Shown one piece after another: positions 1-8,805 of a stretch of DNA of 64,000 nt. Source of the DNA: Stenotrophomonas sp. 24(2023) (lineage in GTDB: Bacteria; Pseudomonadota; Gammaproteobacteria; Xanthomonadales; Xanthomonadaceae); contig NZ_CP133160.1 in assembly GCF_030913365.1 (NCBI RefSeq), positions 62,001-126,000 on the forward strand. Reading direction: 5' to 3'. The notes under the pieces were generated by a model that saw nothing but the letters and a program-made list of their open reading frames with translations, searched no databases and had not been told where the DNA came from. A program made the translations under genes and the position numbers. Every line of letters starts with the position of its first letter. The stretch's first letter is position 1.

Positions 1-1
1 C

Positions 2-928
2 GCGGCCAGCTTCGCCCTGCTTACCTACATCAGCTGCTGGCTCAAGTGCCATCATCCGGCCGCCTTCGTGGCCAGCCTCATCAACAGCCAGCCCCTGGGC
101 TTCTACAGCCCCGACCAGCTGCTGCAGGATGCCCGCCGCCAGGGCGTGCGCGTGCTGCCGGTGGACGTGCGCCACAGCGAGTGGAACTGCACCCTGGTGG
201 TGATCGATGAGCGTGCCCATCCGGCCATCCGCCTGGGCCTGCGGATGGTGGAAGGCTTCAACGAACAGGCCGCGCAGACAATCGGCCACGAACGGGCACG
301 CCGCGCCTTCGACGATGCCGCCGACCTGTGCCGGCGCTGCGCACTGGACCGACGCCTGCAGGGGCTGCTGGCCGATGCCGGTGCGCTGCGCGGGCTCAGC
401 GGCCATCGCCATCGCGCGCGCTGGGACATCGCCGGCGTGGAAAACCACCTGCCACTGTTCGAGCAGGCCCCGGCCACTGCCGAAGCACGCGTCGCCCTGC
501 CCCTGCCCAGTGCCTGGCAGGACCTGCAGGCCGACTACCGCACCACCGGCACCACCCTGGGCCGGCACCCGCTGAGCTTCCTGCGCGCCCAGCTGCAGGC
601 ACGGGGCTGCCGCCTGTCCAGCCAGCTGGCCGGCACCGCACATGGCCGCCGCGTCCGCTTCGCCGGGCTGGTGCGCATGCGCCAGCGCCCACAGACCGCC
701 AGCGGCGTGACCTTCCTGACCCTGGAAGACGAAGCCGGCATGGTCAATGCCGTGGTCTGGCGCCACGTCGCCGACCGCCAGCACCGCATCCTCGTCGACA
801 GCCAGCTGATGCAGATCGAAGGCCGCCTGGAACGCGCCGACGGCGTGCAGCACCTGATCGTGCAGCGCATGGAGCAACTTGATGGCCTGCTGGAAGGCCT
901 GCGCAGCCACAGCCGCGATTTCCGGTAA
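2..928 (+). CDS. dnaE2: Error-prone DNA polymerase DnaE2, C-terminal part
   Basis: This is the 3' end of a gene that begins before the window, and the reading frame is open from base 2. DnaE2 is the damage-inducible alpha-subunit-like polymerase used in translesion synthesis. The visible part carries the end of the helix-hairpin-helix region (LTYISCWLKCHHPAAFVASL, then SQPLGFYSPDQLLQDARRQG) and a C-terminal OB-fold (about VRFAGLVRMRQRP to HLIVQRMEQL) typical of DnaE-type polymerases. The ending at SHSRDFR, without a tau-binding tail, fits DnaE2 better than the replicative DnaE. An internal GTG at 68 is not the start. ImuA/ImuB would be expected upstream, outside the window. Confidence 0.88.
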   Translation, partial: AASFALLTYISCWLKCHHPAAFVASLINSQPLGFYSPDQLLQDARRQGVRVLPVDVRHSEWNCTLVVIDERAHPAIRLGLRMVEGFNEQAAQTIGHERARRAFDDAADLCRRCALDRRLQGLLADAGALRGLSGHRHRARWDIAGVENHLPLFEQAPATAEARVALPLPSAWQDLQADYRTTGTTLGRHPLSFLRAQLQARGCRLSSQLAGTAHGRRVRFAGLVRMRQRPQTASGVTFLTLEDEAGMVNAVVWRHVADRQHRILVDSQLMQIEGRLERADGVQHLIVQRMEQLDGLLEGLRSHSRDFR

Positions 929-1000
929 ACGCAGCGGCTACCCATCCGCACCACGTTTCCGTTATTGTCGCTGCATTCCAAGGAAGGAAAGGATCTGCCC

Positions 1001-1507
1001 ATGGGCCGTGCCCTGAACGTGACCACGCTGCTGGTCTCCAGCCTCGCCCTGCTTGTTTCCGGCTGGACCGCCTGGCGCCTGCATGACAGCCAATCCCCCC
1101 AGCGTGTGCTGGACGTGCGCGGGGTGGTCGTGCGCGATGCCAAGGGCACGCCACGCGTGCTGCTGGGCGCGCCGCTGCCCGATCCCACCCGCCATGGCCA
1201 GAGCGCCGGCCCGCGTGCCAGCGCACTGTCAGGCCTGGTGCTGCTGGGGCCGGATGGTTCCGAACGCGGCGGTTATGGCACCACCGACATCGGCGGCGAA
1301 GCGCTGCTCACCCTCGACGATGCCAACGGCAGCACCGAAGTATTCAAGGTCGTGGCCAACCGCGACCAGGGCGCCACCCTGATGGTCAAGCACCAGAACA
1401 ACACCGGCGCGATGCTCACCTCGTGGCAGGGCAAGCCGGAGCTGATGTTCGTCGATGACAGCGGTCAGTCATACTACGTGCGTCCGGGCGCCAGCGCCGC
1501 GCCCTGA
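1001..1507 (+). CDS. Hypothetical protein with one N-terminal membrane segment
   Basis: This encodes 168 residues. I chose ATG 1001 because an AAGGAAGG-like ribosome site lies about 12 bases upstream; an earlier in-frame start at 965 would precede that site. Residues about 5-25 form a hydrophobic segment (TTLLVSSLALLVSGWTAW), probably an uncleaved signal anchor. The rest is a soluble periplasmic domain rich in short beta-like stretches (RGVVVRDAKGTPRVLLGAP, LVLLGPDGSERGGYGTTDIG). The pattern of repeated 'DxxGxxRVLLG' elements is seen in xanthomonad hypothetical proteins. No enzymatic motif is visible and I cannot assign a function. Confidence 0.7.
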   Translation: MGRALNVTTLLVSSLALLVSGWTAWRLHDSQSPQRVLDVRGVVVRDAKGTPRVLLGAPLPDPTRHGQSAGPRASALSGLVLLGPDGSERGGYGTTDIGGEALLTLDDANGSTEVFKVVANRDQGATLMVKHQNNTGAMLTSWQGKPELMFVDDSGQSYYVRPGASAAP

Positions 1508-1612
1508 CACTGCCCGGCCGCAGGCTGCCATGGGTCACCCCTGCGGATATGCCACACTGACTGCTGCCCTGTGACCCTATCCGTCCAGGCACACCCTGCT
1601 CCTGGAGTTTCC

Positions 1613-2392
1613 ATGCCGCTCGCCCCCGCTACCTGGCCCGTTGCCAGCAGCGTCGAACAGATTGCCGCCAACCTTGCCGCGGTACGCCACCGCATCACCA
1701 CCGCCTGCCAGCGCGCAGGCCGTGACCCGGCCAGCGTGCGCCTGTTGCCGGTCAGCAAGACCGTCGATGAGGCGCGCCTGCGCATGGCCTATGCCGCTGG
1801 CTGCCGGCAACTGGGCGAGAACAAGGTGCAGGAAGCCCAGCACAAGGCCGACGCCATGGCCGACCTGACCGACCTGCAGTGGTCGGTGATCGGCCATCTG
1901 CAGACCAACAAGGCGCGCCAGGTCGCCCGGTTCGCCCGTGAATTCCAGGCACTGGACAGCCTGCGCGTGGCCGAGGTCCTGCAGCAGCGCCTGCAGCACG
2001 AAGACCGCACGCTGGACGTATTCGTGCAGGTCAATACGTCCGACGAAGCCAGCAAGTACGGGCTGGAGCCCGAGGCCGTGGCCGGTTTCCTGCAGCAGCT
2101 GCCCGCCTTCGACCGGCTGCATGTGCGTGGCCTGATGACCCTGGCCCTGTTCACGCCCGAGGTGGACCGTGTCCGCGCGTGCTTCGTACGCCTGCGCACG
2201 CTGCGCGACCAGCTGCGCGACAACGCACCGGCCGGCATCGACCTGGATGGGCTGTCGATGGGCATGTCGGGCGATTTCGAAGTCGCCATCGAAGAAGGCG
2301 CCACCGTCGTCCGCGTCGGCCAGGCCATCTTCGGTGCCCGCGCCACCCCGGACAGCCATTACTGGCCCGTGGCAGCGAACGGCGCAGGGTAA
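1613..2392 (+). CDS. YggS family pyridoxal phosphate homeostasis protein
   Basis: YggS/PROSC proteins bind PLP in an alanine-racemase-like TIM barrel and buffer the cell's PLP pool; they have no known catalytic activity. The sequence shows the family signature around the PLP lysine (LLPVSKTVDEARLRMAYAAG) followed by LGENKVQEAQHK, then WSVIGHLQTNKARQV, VNTSDEASKYGLEPE, and the C-terminal LSMGMSGDFEVAIEEGATVV. All of these are conserved family blocks. ATG 1613 follows GGAG at 1603 and gives 259 residues; the GTG at 1571 would add an unconserved tail. YggS usually lies beside pilT or proC, which is not the case here. Confidence 0.93.
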   Translation: MPLAPATWPVASSVEQIAANLAAVRHRITTACQRAGRDPASVRLLPVSKTVDEARLRMAYAAGCRQLGENKVQEAQHKADAMADLTDLQWSVIGHLQTNKARQVARFAREFQALDSLRVAEVLQQRLQHEDRTLDVFVQVNTSDEASKYGLEPEAVAGFLQQLPAFDRLHVRGLMTLALFTPEVDRVRACFVRLRTLRDQLRDNAPAGIDLDGLSMGMSGDFEVAIEEGATVVRVGQAIFGARATPDSHYWPVAANGAG

Positions 2393-2446
2393 GCGCCCCG
2401 GACACCCCCACGGCGCGCAGCCGCCCCCAGACCGTAGGCTTGCCGC

Positions 2447-2977
2447 ATGCTCGTCGTCCCTGCCGCCCTCCATGCCATCGCCACCGACCTGCAGCAACGC
2501 CTGCAGCCCCACCAGACACACCTCCCGCTGGGCGAGCATGTGCTGTCGATCAACGGCGAAGACCTGCGGTTCCCTGCACGCCTCTACGTACCCCCCAGCG
2601 TCCTGTTCAAGGTCGCGTCCCAGCTGACCGGTGATGCACGCAGCCTGTGCCTGTGCCTGGCCATGCGTCATTACGATGGCCACGTCCGTCAGCGTGCCGT
2701 GGAACAGCTCGGCCCCGTCGACATGGCATGGGCGCAGGCCTTCCATCTGGCTCTGCTGGGGGAATATGTAGACGAGGTATCACAGGCCGTCGCAGTACAG
2801 GCCAGGCACACCGGGCTTGCCACCTATGCGCAGCTGGCACGTGAGAATCCCGGTTTTTTCCGGCTGGCCCACCAGCGCGCCATCAGTTACTGGAACGCCT
2901 ACTACCGGCACCGTTATCCCCGCCATCGGCAATTTCCAGCCGTCGCGCTGCTGGGGGACATGATCGATTACCGGTAA
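2447..2977 (+). CDS. Hypothetical protein, 176 residues
   Basis: I do not recognise a family. The protein is soluble and predicted mostly helical, with aromatic-rich segments near the end (AISYWNAYYRHRYPR). Residues about 35-60 contain a beta-type stretch (HVLSINGEDLRFPARLYVPPS), followed by helices. Codon use resembles the neighbours, so it is probably a real resident gene. It lies 54 bases after yggS without a clear Shine-Dalgarno sequence before ATG 2447, so its expression may depend on read-through from yggS. It is convergent with the decarboxylase, and a 20-bp palindrome separates the two genes. Confidence 0.65.
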   Translation: MLVVPAALHAIATDLQQRLQPHQTHLPLGEHVLSINGEDLRFPARLYVPPSVLFKVASQLTGDARSLCLCLAMRHYDGHVRQRAVEQLGPVDMAWAQAFHLALLGEYVDEVSQAVAVQARHTGLATYAQLARENPGFFRLAHQRAISYWNAYYRHRYPRHRQFPAVALLGDMIDYR

Positions 2978-3080
2978 CCGGCAGCGTCCAGCGTTGGTCG
3001 GCTGCCCTTCGCAACCCACCATCGACACCCCGCGCTACGCACGTCCGCCGGCCAACAGTCGACTCTCCACCCGCCCCGTG

Positions 3081-3100
3081 CGGCAGGGACGTCCCTGCCG
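3081..3100. terminator. Perfect 20-bp palindrome between convergent genes
   Basis: The sequence CGGCAGGGACGTCCCTGCCG is a perfect inverted repeat lying between the converging 2447-2977 gene and the decarboxylase at 3120. It can form a strong GC hairpin in transcripts from either strand. There is no T-tract on either side, so it is more likely a processing or stabilising hairpin, or a weak bidirectional terminator, than a classic intrinsic terminator. Confidence 0.5.
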
Positions 3101-3119
3101 CCAGGAACCCGCCAACGGC

Positions 3120-5408
3120 TCAGGCCTTCAGCACCTCGACCTTGTAGGCCGCCTGGCCATCGATGTGCTCGATGATCAGGCCGTGCACGTCCGATTCAAA
3201 GCCCGGGAAGCGCGCGTTCTGCTCGCGGGCGATGCGCAGCGACTGGATGATCGGCTCATCGCTGGCACCAAAGCGCTCACCCGGCATGATGGTCGGAATG
3301 CCCGGCGGATACGGCACAAGCATGGTCGCGGCGATGCGGCCACTGAGCTGCTCGATGTCCACCCGTTCGATCTCACCCTTCACCAGGTGGTCGTAGGCCT
3401 CGGCCGGGGTCTTCACCGGTACCGGCAGGTCCACGTACATCTCACGCATCACCTTGGCCACGGCAAATGTCTGGTTGAACGCATGCAGCGCGTCGCACAG
3501 GTCACGCAGGCCCCAGCCGGCATAGGCCAGCGGATAATCGGCGGCCAGCGTCGGCAGCGCCTGGTTCAACGGCGCATTGCGGTCATACAGATCCTTGAAC
3601 GCCATCAATTCGGTGACCAGCGTGCTCCACTTGCCCTTGGTGATGCCCATCGAGAACAGGAACAGCACCGAGTAGAGGTTGGTTTTTTCCACGGTGATGC
3701 CGCGGCCCCACAGGAACTTGCTCAGCACGGCCGCCGGAATGCCCAGCTTGCCCATGCTGCCGTCCATCGACAGCCCCGGGGTCAGCAGGGTCACCTTGAT
3801 CGGATCGATCAGCACGTAGTCGTCCACCAGCCCGTCAAACCCATGCCAGTGGTCGGACGGCTGCAGGTACCACTCCTCACGCTTGGCCACGATCGGCGCC
3901 GGGGTATCGCCCTTGTCCAGGCTGCGCTCGACCTTGGTCGGCTGCCACACGCTGAACCACCAGTCATCGCGGCCCAGGTCGTCGCGCACGTGCAGCATCG
4001 CGCGGCGGAAGGCGATGGCCTCGTCGTGCATCTCCTGCACCAGCGAACGCCCGGATTCACCTTCCATCATCTTCGAGGCCACGTCACAGGCAGCGATGAC
4101 GCCGTAGTGCGGGCTGGTCGAGGTGTGCATCATGAAGGCTTCGTTGAAGCGTGCCACGTCCAGGTCACGGCTGGCCGAGTTGCGCACGTGGATCATCGAG
4201 GCCTGCGAGAACGCCGCCAGCAGCTTGTGCGTGGAGTGTGTGGTGAAGATGATCGCGTCCTGCTCGCGCGGCTTGCCCTTGGCCATGCCGTAATGGTTCT
4301 CGTAGAACGGATGGAACGCGGCGTAGGCATACCAGGCCTCGTCGAAATGCAGGAACTCCACCGCACTGCCGATCTCGTCGGCGATCTTCTCGGCGTTGTA
4401 GCACAGGCCGTCATAGGTGGAATTGGTGACCACCGCGATGCGCGGCTTGGAGCCGGCATGGTAGGCCTTGCTGGCCAGCGGGTTGTCGGCGATACGCTGC
4501 TGCAGCGCCTCGGGCGTGAACTGATCCAGACTGATCGGGCCGATGATGCCGTGCGCGTTGCGGCTGGGGGTGAAATACACCGGCACCGCGCCGGTCATGA
4601 TCAGCGAATGCAGCAGCGACTTGTGGCAGTTGCGGTCCACGAACACCACATCACCGCGGGCCACCGAGCCATGCCAGACGATCTTGTTGGCGGTGGAGGT
4701 GCCGTTGGTGACGAAGAAGGTATGGTCGGCACCGAAATTGCGCGCCGCTTCCTCTTCAGCATCCTTGATCGGCCCGGTATGGTCGAGCAGCGAACCCAGT
4801 TCGGGCACGGAAATCGACAGGTCACTGCGCAGCGTGTTCTCGCCATAGAACTGGTGGAAGGCACGGCCCACCGGCGATTTGGTGAACGCCACGCCACCCG
4901 CGTGCCCGGGCGTATGCCAGGAATAGTTCGATTCGGCCGCGTGGTGGATCAGGGCCTTGAAGAACGGCGGCAGCAGGTGCTGCATGTAGTCATCGGCCGC
5001 GCGCATCACCTGGCGGGCGATGAAGTTCTTGGTGTCCTCGAACAGGAAGATGAAGCCGTGGATGTGCTTGATCAGCTTGCTTGGCACCTTTTCGATGGTG
5101 CGCCGTTCACCGTACAGGAACACCGGCAGGTTCGCCCGGCGCGCGCTCTGCTCGCGCAGGAAGGCCGTCAGGCGCTGGAACTCGCCCTCTGATTCTTCGC
5201 TGCCATCGATGGAGATCAGTACCGCCGATGCCGCCACATAGGTGCGCGCACCGGCCTTGGCATCATCCAGGTTCAGGCCACACAGCACGCGCTGGTCGTT
5301 GCCGCGCAGCTCCTCGACCAGTGCACGGATCAGGATGCCGCCGATGCGCGGCGAATCGTAGTCGCCATCGATGACGATGATGGGGTAGTCCAGGGACTTG
5401 AAGTACAC
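3120..5408 (-). CDS. Orn/Lys/Arg decarboxylase, group III PLP enzyme, probably arginine decarboxylase
   Basis: This biodegradative decarboxylase would turn a basic amino acid into its amine while consuming a cytoplasmic proton. It has 762 residues, close to AdiA (about 755) and longer than LdcC/CadA (about 715). It has an N-terminal receiver-like wing domain (1-130), then the PLP fold with HTPGHAGGVAFTKSP, VTNGTSTANKIVWHG, FDEAWYAYAAFHPFY and the PLP lysine K395 in THSTHKLLAAFSQAS. The C-terminal block is RIAATMLVPYPPGIPTIMPG. The start is GTG 5408 behind AAGGAG. It is last in an operon with an AdiC-like antiporter (20-base gap) and a DcaP-like porin. The antiporter makes arginine the likeliest substrate, but lysine or ornithine cannot be excluded from sequence. 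Confidence 0.9.
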   Translation of the reverse strand: MYFKSLDYPIIVIDGDYDSPRIGGILIRALVEELRGNDQRVLCGLNLDDAKAGARTYVAASAVLISIDGSEESEGEFQRLTAFLREQSARRANLPVFLYGERRTIEKVPSKLIKHIHGFIFLFEDTKNFIARQVMRAADDYMQHLLPPFFKALIHHAAESNYSWHTPGHAGGVAFTKSPVGRAFHQFYGENTLRSDLSISVPELGSLLDHTGPIKDAEEEAARNFGADHTFFVTNGTSTANKIVWHGSVARGDVVFVDRNCHKSLLHSLIMTGAVPVYFTPSRNAHGIIGPISLDQFTPEALQQRIADNPLASKAYHAGSKPRIAVVTNSTYDGLCYNAEKIADEIGSAVEFLHFDEAWYAYAAFHPFYENHYGMAKGKPREQDAIIFTTHSTHKLLAAFSQASMIHVRNSASRDLDVARFNEAFMMHTSTSPHYGVIAACDVASKMMEGESGRSLVQEMHDEAIAFRRAMLHVRDDLGRDDWWFSVWQPTKVERSLDKGDTPAPIVAKREEWYLQPSDHWHGFDGLVDDYVLIDPIKVTLLTPGLSMDGSMGKLGIPAAVLSKFLWGRGITVEKTNLYSVLFLFSMGITKGKWSTLVTELMAFKDLYDRNAPLNQALPTLAADYPLAYAGWGLRDLCDALHAFNQTFAVAKVMREMYVDLPVPVKTPAEAYDHLVKGEIERVDIEQLSGRIAATMLVPYPPGIPTIMPGERFGASDEPIIQSLRIAREQNARFPGFESDVHGLIIEHIDGQAAYKVEVLKA

Positions 5409-5428
5409 GGTGATTCTCCTTGACGAAC

Positions 5429-6781
5429 TCAGGAACGCTGGGCACCGGCGGCGATCGCCGAGGCCTCACGGGCGCGCTGCCGCTGCTGGCGGCGCTCCTC
5501 GCTGAAGAAGGGATAGAACACGGTGATGAACAGCACGAACAGGAACGCGTACTGCACGATCGTTCCCGACGAGCCGTAGATCGCCCACAGGCAGTACACG
5601 ACGGTCAGGCTGGTCAATGTCCAGAACGCACCGGTGTGGATGATGGTGTGCGAGCGCTCGACCACGAAGTAGCAGGCCACGCAGGAATAGATGTAGGGCA
5701 GCAGGGTCAGCACCACAGCCGCCGAGGTGATGACATCGAACTGGGCCGAGGCGGTTTTCGACGTGGAGGTGACCAGCACCGCCAGGGTCATCAGCACGGC
5801 CACGATCAGTACGCCCTTGACCGGCACGTCATCCTTGTTGGTCCTGCTGAAGATGCTCGGGAACAGGCCATCATCGGAGGCCGCCTTGGCGCTCTGCGCG
5901 GTCAGCAGGATCCAGCCACCCAGCGAACCTGCCGCACCGATGAAGGCGCACAGGCTGACCAGCGCCCCGCCCCAGCCGCCGACGGCCTTGGCCGCGGCCA
6001 GTGCGAACGGTGCATCGGAGACCTGCAGTTCCGCGTTCGGCACCATGCCCATGATGACCGAGGAGCTGGCGATGTAGGCAATGGCGGCCAGGAACACGCC
6101 GGCCAGGGTGGCGCGGGCCACGTTCTTTTCCGGGTTTTCCACCACGCCGGCAGTCACCGAGGCCGATTCAACGCCGATGAAGGCCCACAGGGTCAAGGCC
6201 GCTGCGCTGGAGATCGCGCCGAAGTTGGATTCACCCGATACGTTGTAGGCACCCTTGAAGATGTCGGCATCGAAGAAGAACCAGCCGAAGATGGCAATGC
6301 CCAGGATCGGCACCAGCGCGAAGCTGGTGGTGACCGTCTGCACGCGGCTGACGAAGGCCGGGCCGATCATGTTGGCAAAGCTCAGCGCCCAGACCAGGAC
6401 CAGCACGGCGATGCAGCGCACCAGCGGTTCGGACAGGATCGGAAAGAAGTAGCTGAAGTACCCCACCGCCGCGATGGGAATGGCCACGTTGCCGATCCAG
6501 TTGGCAAACCAGTAGATGGTATTGGTCTGGAAACCCATGTAGGGCCCGAACCAGTCGCGTGCATAGGCATAGGGGCCGCCGGCCTTGGGCGCGAGCTTGC
6601 CCAGCTTGGCGAACACGAATGCCAGCAGCAGCGCACCGGCGGTGGTGATCAGCCAGCCCCAGATCGACGCCGTGCCGATCTTGGCCAGGCTGGAAGGCAG
6701 CAGGAACACGCCTGAGCCCATCATGTTGCCGGCAACGAGGAAGGTGGCGCCGACCACCCCGATTTTCTTTGCTTGTGCCAT
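5429..6781 (-). CDS. AdiC-like amino acid/amine antiporter (APC superfamily)
   Basis: This inner-membrane exchanger would import the basic amino acid and export the amine made by the next gene. It has 450 residues and about 12 hydrophobic segments. TM1 carries the APC unwound motif GNMMGSGVFLLP. GGPYAYARDWFGPYMGFQTN, YWFANWIGNVA and LTLWAFIGVESASVTAGVV match E. coli AdiC blocks, including the asparagine and tryptophan that contact arginine and agmatine. I chose ATG 6781 over the GTG at 6796 because AGGAG lies 6 bases before the ATG. The gene sits 20 bases before the decarboxylase, so the pair is almost certainly co-transcribed. Other substrates such as lysine/cadaverine remain possible. Confidence 0.9.
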   Translation of the reverse strand: MAQAKKIGVVGATFLVAGNMMGSGVFLLPSSLAKIGTASIWGWLITTAGALLLAFVFAKLGKLAPKAGGPYAYARDWFGPYMGFQTNTIYWFANWIGNVAIPIAAVGYFSYFFPILSEPLVRCIAVLVLVWALSFANMIGPAFVSRVQTVTTSFALVPILGIAIFGWFFFDADIFKGAYNVSGESNFGAISSAAALTLWAFIGVESASVTAGVVENPEKNVARATLAGVFLAAIAYIASSSVIMGMVPNAELQVSDAPFALAAAKAVGGWGGALVSLCAFIGAAGSLGGWILLTAQSAKAASDDGLFPSIFSRTNKDDVPVKGVLIVAVLMTLAVLVTSTSKTASAQFDVITSAAVVLTLLPYIYSCVACYFVVERSHTIIHTGAFWTLTSLTVVYCLWAIYGSSGTIVQYAFLFVLFITVFYPFFSEERRQQRQRAREASAIAAGAQRS

Positions 6782-6870
6782 GACACTCTCCTGCACCCGG
6801 CATGGGCCCGGCCGATGCCGGGCATGGAATGGACGGCGCGGGCGCGTACCAGGCGCCTGCGCGGAGGGGG

Positions 6871-8292
6871 TTACTTGATGAAGTTGTATTGCAGGCTGCC
6901 CTGCACGCGGACGGTGTCACTGCGGTTGCCACCTTGCTGCTCAAGCTGGCCGTACAGCAGTTCCATGCCCATCGTCCACGACGGTGCGGGGCTCCAGATC
7001 AGGTTGAACACGCCGTAGCGCGTCTGCCGGAAGGCATCGGCCGCCAAAGCCGCGTTGCGTTCCATCGTCAGCTGGCCGTAGATCAGGTTCGACCGCCACA
7101 GCGACGACCAGTAATGCGTGTAGCCGACGAAGCCGCCACGCAGGTCCAGCGCGCGCAGGCGTCCATTGCCATCCACCACCGCATCCAGCCCCGAGCCGGT
7201 CAGGTCAGCGGTGTAGCGGGCCAGGCCACGCCCGCCCAGCACGCCGAACAGCAGCAGATCGCGCTCGCCCACGCTGGCCGAACCACTCAGCTGCAGGCCG
7301 CCGCCGACGGTACGGTCACGCCGCGTATCGGTATCGAAGCCGAGGCTGCGGCCTACCGCCCCGATCTGCAGGTGCCCCCATTCGCGCTCCATGCGCGCGG
7401 TGACGGTGACATCCGGCACACGGTTGACGGCGATCCGGTCCGCATCGCCCCCCACCAGCTCGGTCTCGGGCTTTTCCGCCGCCACGGTCAAGGTAGTGCC
7501 CTTGCCCAGGCTGAAGTTGTGATGGATACCGGCGACCAGCAGGTAGCCCGCACCGCCAGGACCGGCGAAATCCAGCGTGTCGGGCAGGCTGTCGGCATCC
7601 ATGAAGCTGGAATAGCCATAGCCTGCATAGGTGTTGCCCAGCTGCCCATAGGCATGGCGCAGGCGGAACTGGTAACCGTCGCTGCTGCCGTAGAAGTCGT
7701 TTTCCAGGTAGAAGCGCAGGTTGCCATGCGTGGTCGGCCGGCGCGCCTCGAAGCTGAAGCGGGTCTGCTTGGCATGCATGTTGAAGTTGGACACATCACG
7801 GTGGCCACTGCCCACCGGAATCGACGACGGTACGAACTGGTCCTCATCGCCGGCCGCGCGCGAATCGGCGATGGCATCGAGCTTGGCGTAGCCGCCGATG
7901 CGGATCACGGTATCGGTACCGGGAATGGCGAAGAAGCCCTTCAGGTCGGGGTCGGTCGGGCCAGCCGCGTTGTCCGGTCGCGAAGCCGCCGTGGACGGAT
8001 CGGCCACCGAATCACGCTGTGGCAGCACCGGCTGGGCAACACCGGGAACCTGCGTCCGCTGGAGGCTGGTGGCCACTGCCGGCGCCGCCACGGCCGGGGG
8101 ACTGGAAGCGACAGGAGCTTCCACGGCGGAAGGCCGCTGTTCCAGCGCATCCAGCCGCCGCTGCATGGCTTCCAGTGTCTGCCGCAGGTCCTGCATTTCC
8201 CGGCGCAACGCCTGCGCCTCATCCTGTTGCCCCCAGGCAGGCGCAGCCGCAACAGCGGCCAGGCATGCCACGCTCAATACCGCCCAGCGCAT
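6871..8292 (-). CDS. DcaP-like outer-membrane porin
   Basis: The 473-residue protein begins with a signal peptide (cut near APAWGQ). A coiled coil of about 35 residues follows (EAQALRREMQDLRQTLEAMQ and on), then a Pro/Ala-rich linker, then a beta-barrel opening with GFFAIPGTDTVIRIGGYAKLDA, the hallmark of DcaP-family trimeric porins. Alternating strands continue to the C terminus (GSLQYNFIK). DcaP proteins pass negatively charged or dicarboxylic compounds in Acinetobacter. The gene starts the operon that continues with the antiporter (89-base gap) and decarboxylase, so the barrel may feed amino acid to the periplasm; that role is inferred from position only. Confidence 0.82.
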   Translation of the reverse strand: MRWAVLSVACLAAVAAAPAWGQQDEAQALRREMQDLRQTLEAMQRRLDALEQRPSAVEAPVASSPPAVAAPAVATSLQRTQVPGVAQPVLPQRDSVADPSTAASRPDNAAGPTDPDLKGFFAIPGTDTVIRIGGYAKLDAIADSRAAGDEDQFVPSSIPVGSGHRDVSNFNMHAKQTRFSFEARRPTTHGNLRFYLENDFYGSSDGYQFRLRHAYGQLGNTYAGYGYSSFMDADSLPDTLDFAGPGGAGYLLVAGIHHNFSLGKGTTLTVAAEKPETELVGGDADRIAVNRVPDVTVTARMEREWGHLQIGAVGRSLGFDTDTRRDRTVGGGLQLSGSASVGERDLLLFGVLGGRGLARYTADLTGSGLDAVVDGNGRLRALDLRGGFVGYTHYWSSLWRSNLIYGQLTMERNAALAADAFRQTRYGVFNLIWSPAPSWTMGMELLYGQLEQQGGNRSDTVRVQGSLQYNFIK

Positions 8293-8738
8293 TGCATCCT
8301 CCTTGGACAGCAGAGTGCTTCATGCGGGACAGCGACGCGACAGCGTCGTGGCCCGCACGCCCGGGTACATCCACGGCCACCTACGGTGCCGTCGCCAGCC
8401 TGCGTGCGCGTTGCAACAGAACCACGATCCAGGCGTGTCCCGGCCGGGAACCCCTCTTCCCGCGCGGCATCGCGTTGCTGGCGACGGCACGGGCCTGCGT
8501 AACAAGCGCGGAGTGAGGGTGTCGTGAATGAACCGGCGATGAGACCACCGGTGACGTGGCAATGATGCGTCATCAGTGACGCTTTCGAACTGAAATCCAT
8601 GCACGCAAGGCTAACCCCGCGACCGCTTTCGTCCTTGATCGCAATCAATCGTATTTCTGGATGTCAGTCACGATTCAACACGTGCCCGAGTTGGCAGTCT
8701 GCGCAGCCCCCTGCCCCATTCACTGTCGCAGAATGCAA
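8293..8738. other. 446-base intergenic region upstream of the porin operon
   Basis: No convincing gene is visible; the ORFs crossing it have unnatural composition and are shadows. It must contain the promoter of the minus-strand porin/antiporter/decarboxylase operon. The stretch 8560-8700 is noticeably AT-richer than the flanks, as expected for promoter DNA, but I cannot place -35 and -10 boxes with confidence. Confidence 0.5.
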
Positions 8739-8766
8739 CAGGCCCGGACGTCACCGTCCGGGCCTG
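8739..8766 (-). terminator. Hairpin downstream of dsbG
   Basis: A perfect 12-bp stem (CAGGCCCGGACG pairing with CGTCCGGGCCTG) closes a four-base loop 40 bases after the stop codon of the minus-strand dsbG gene. The tail on the minus strand is only modestly T-rich (TGTTGCATTCT), so it is a plausible but not ideal intrinsic terminator. Confidence 0.7.
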
Positions 8767-8805
8767 CGGATCTCCCTGGCAGGCGGGCCTTGCCGCCTGC
8801 AGCAC

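Noticed and set aside
2994..5192. A 732-residue plus-strand open frame opposite the decarboxylase
   Set aside because: It mirrors the minus-strand decarboxylase with His/Gln/Arg-rich composition typical of an antisense frame in GC-rich DNA.
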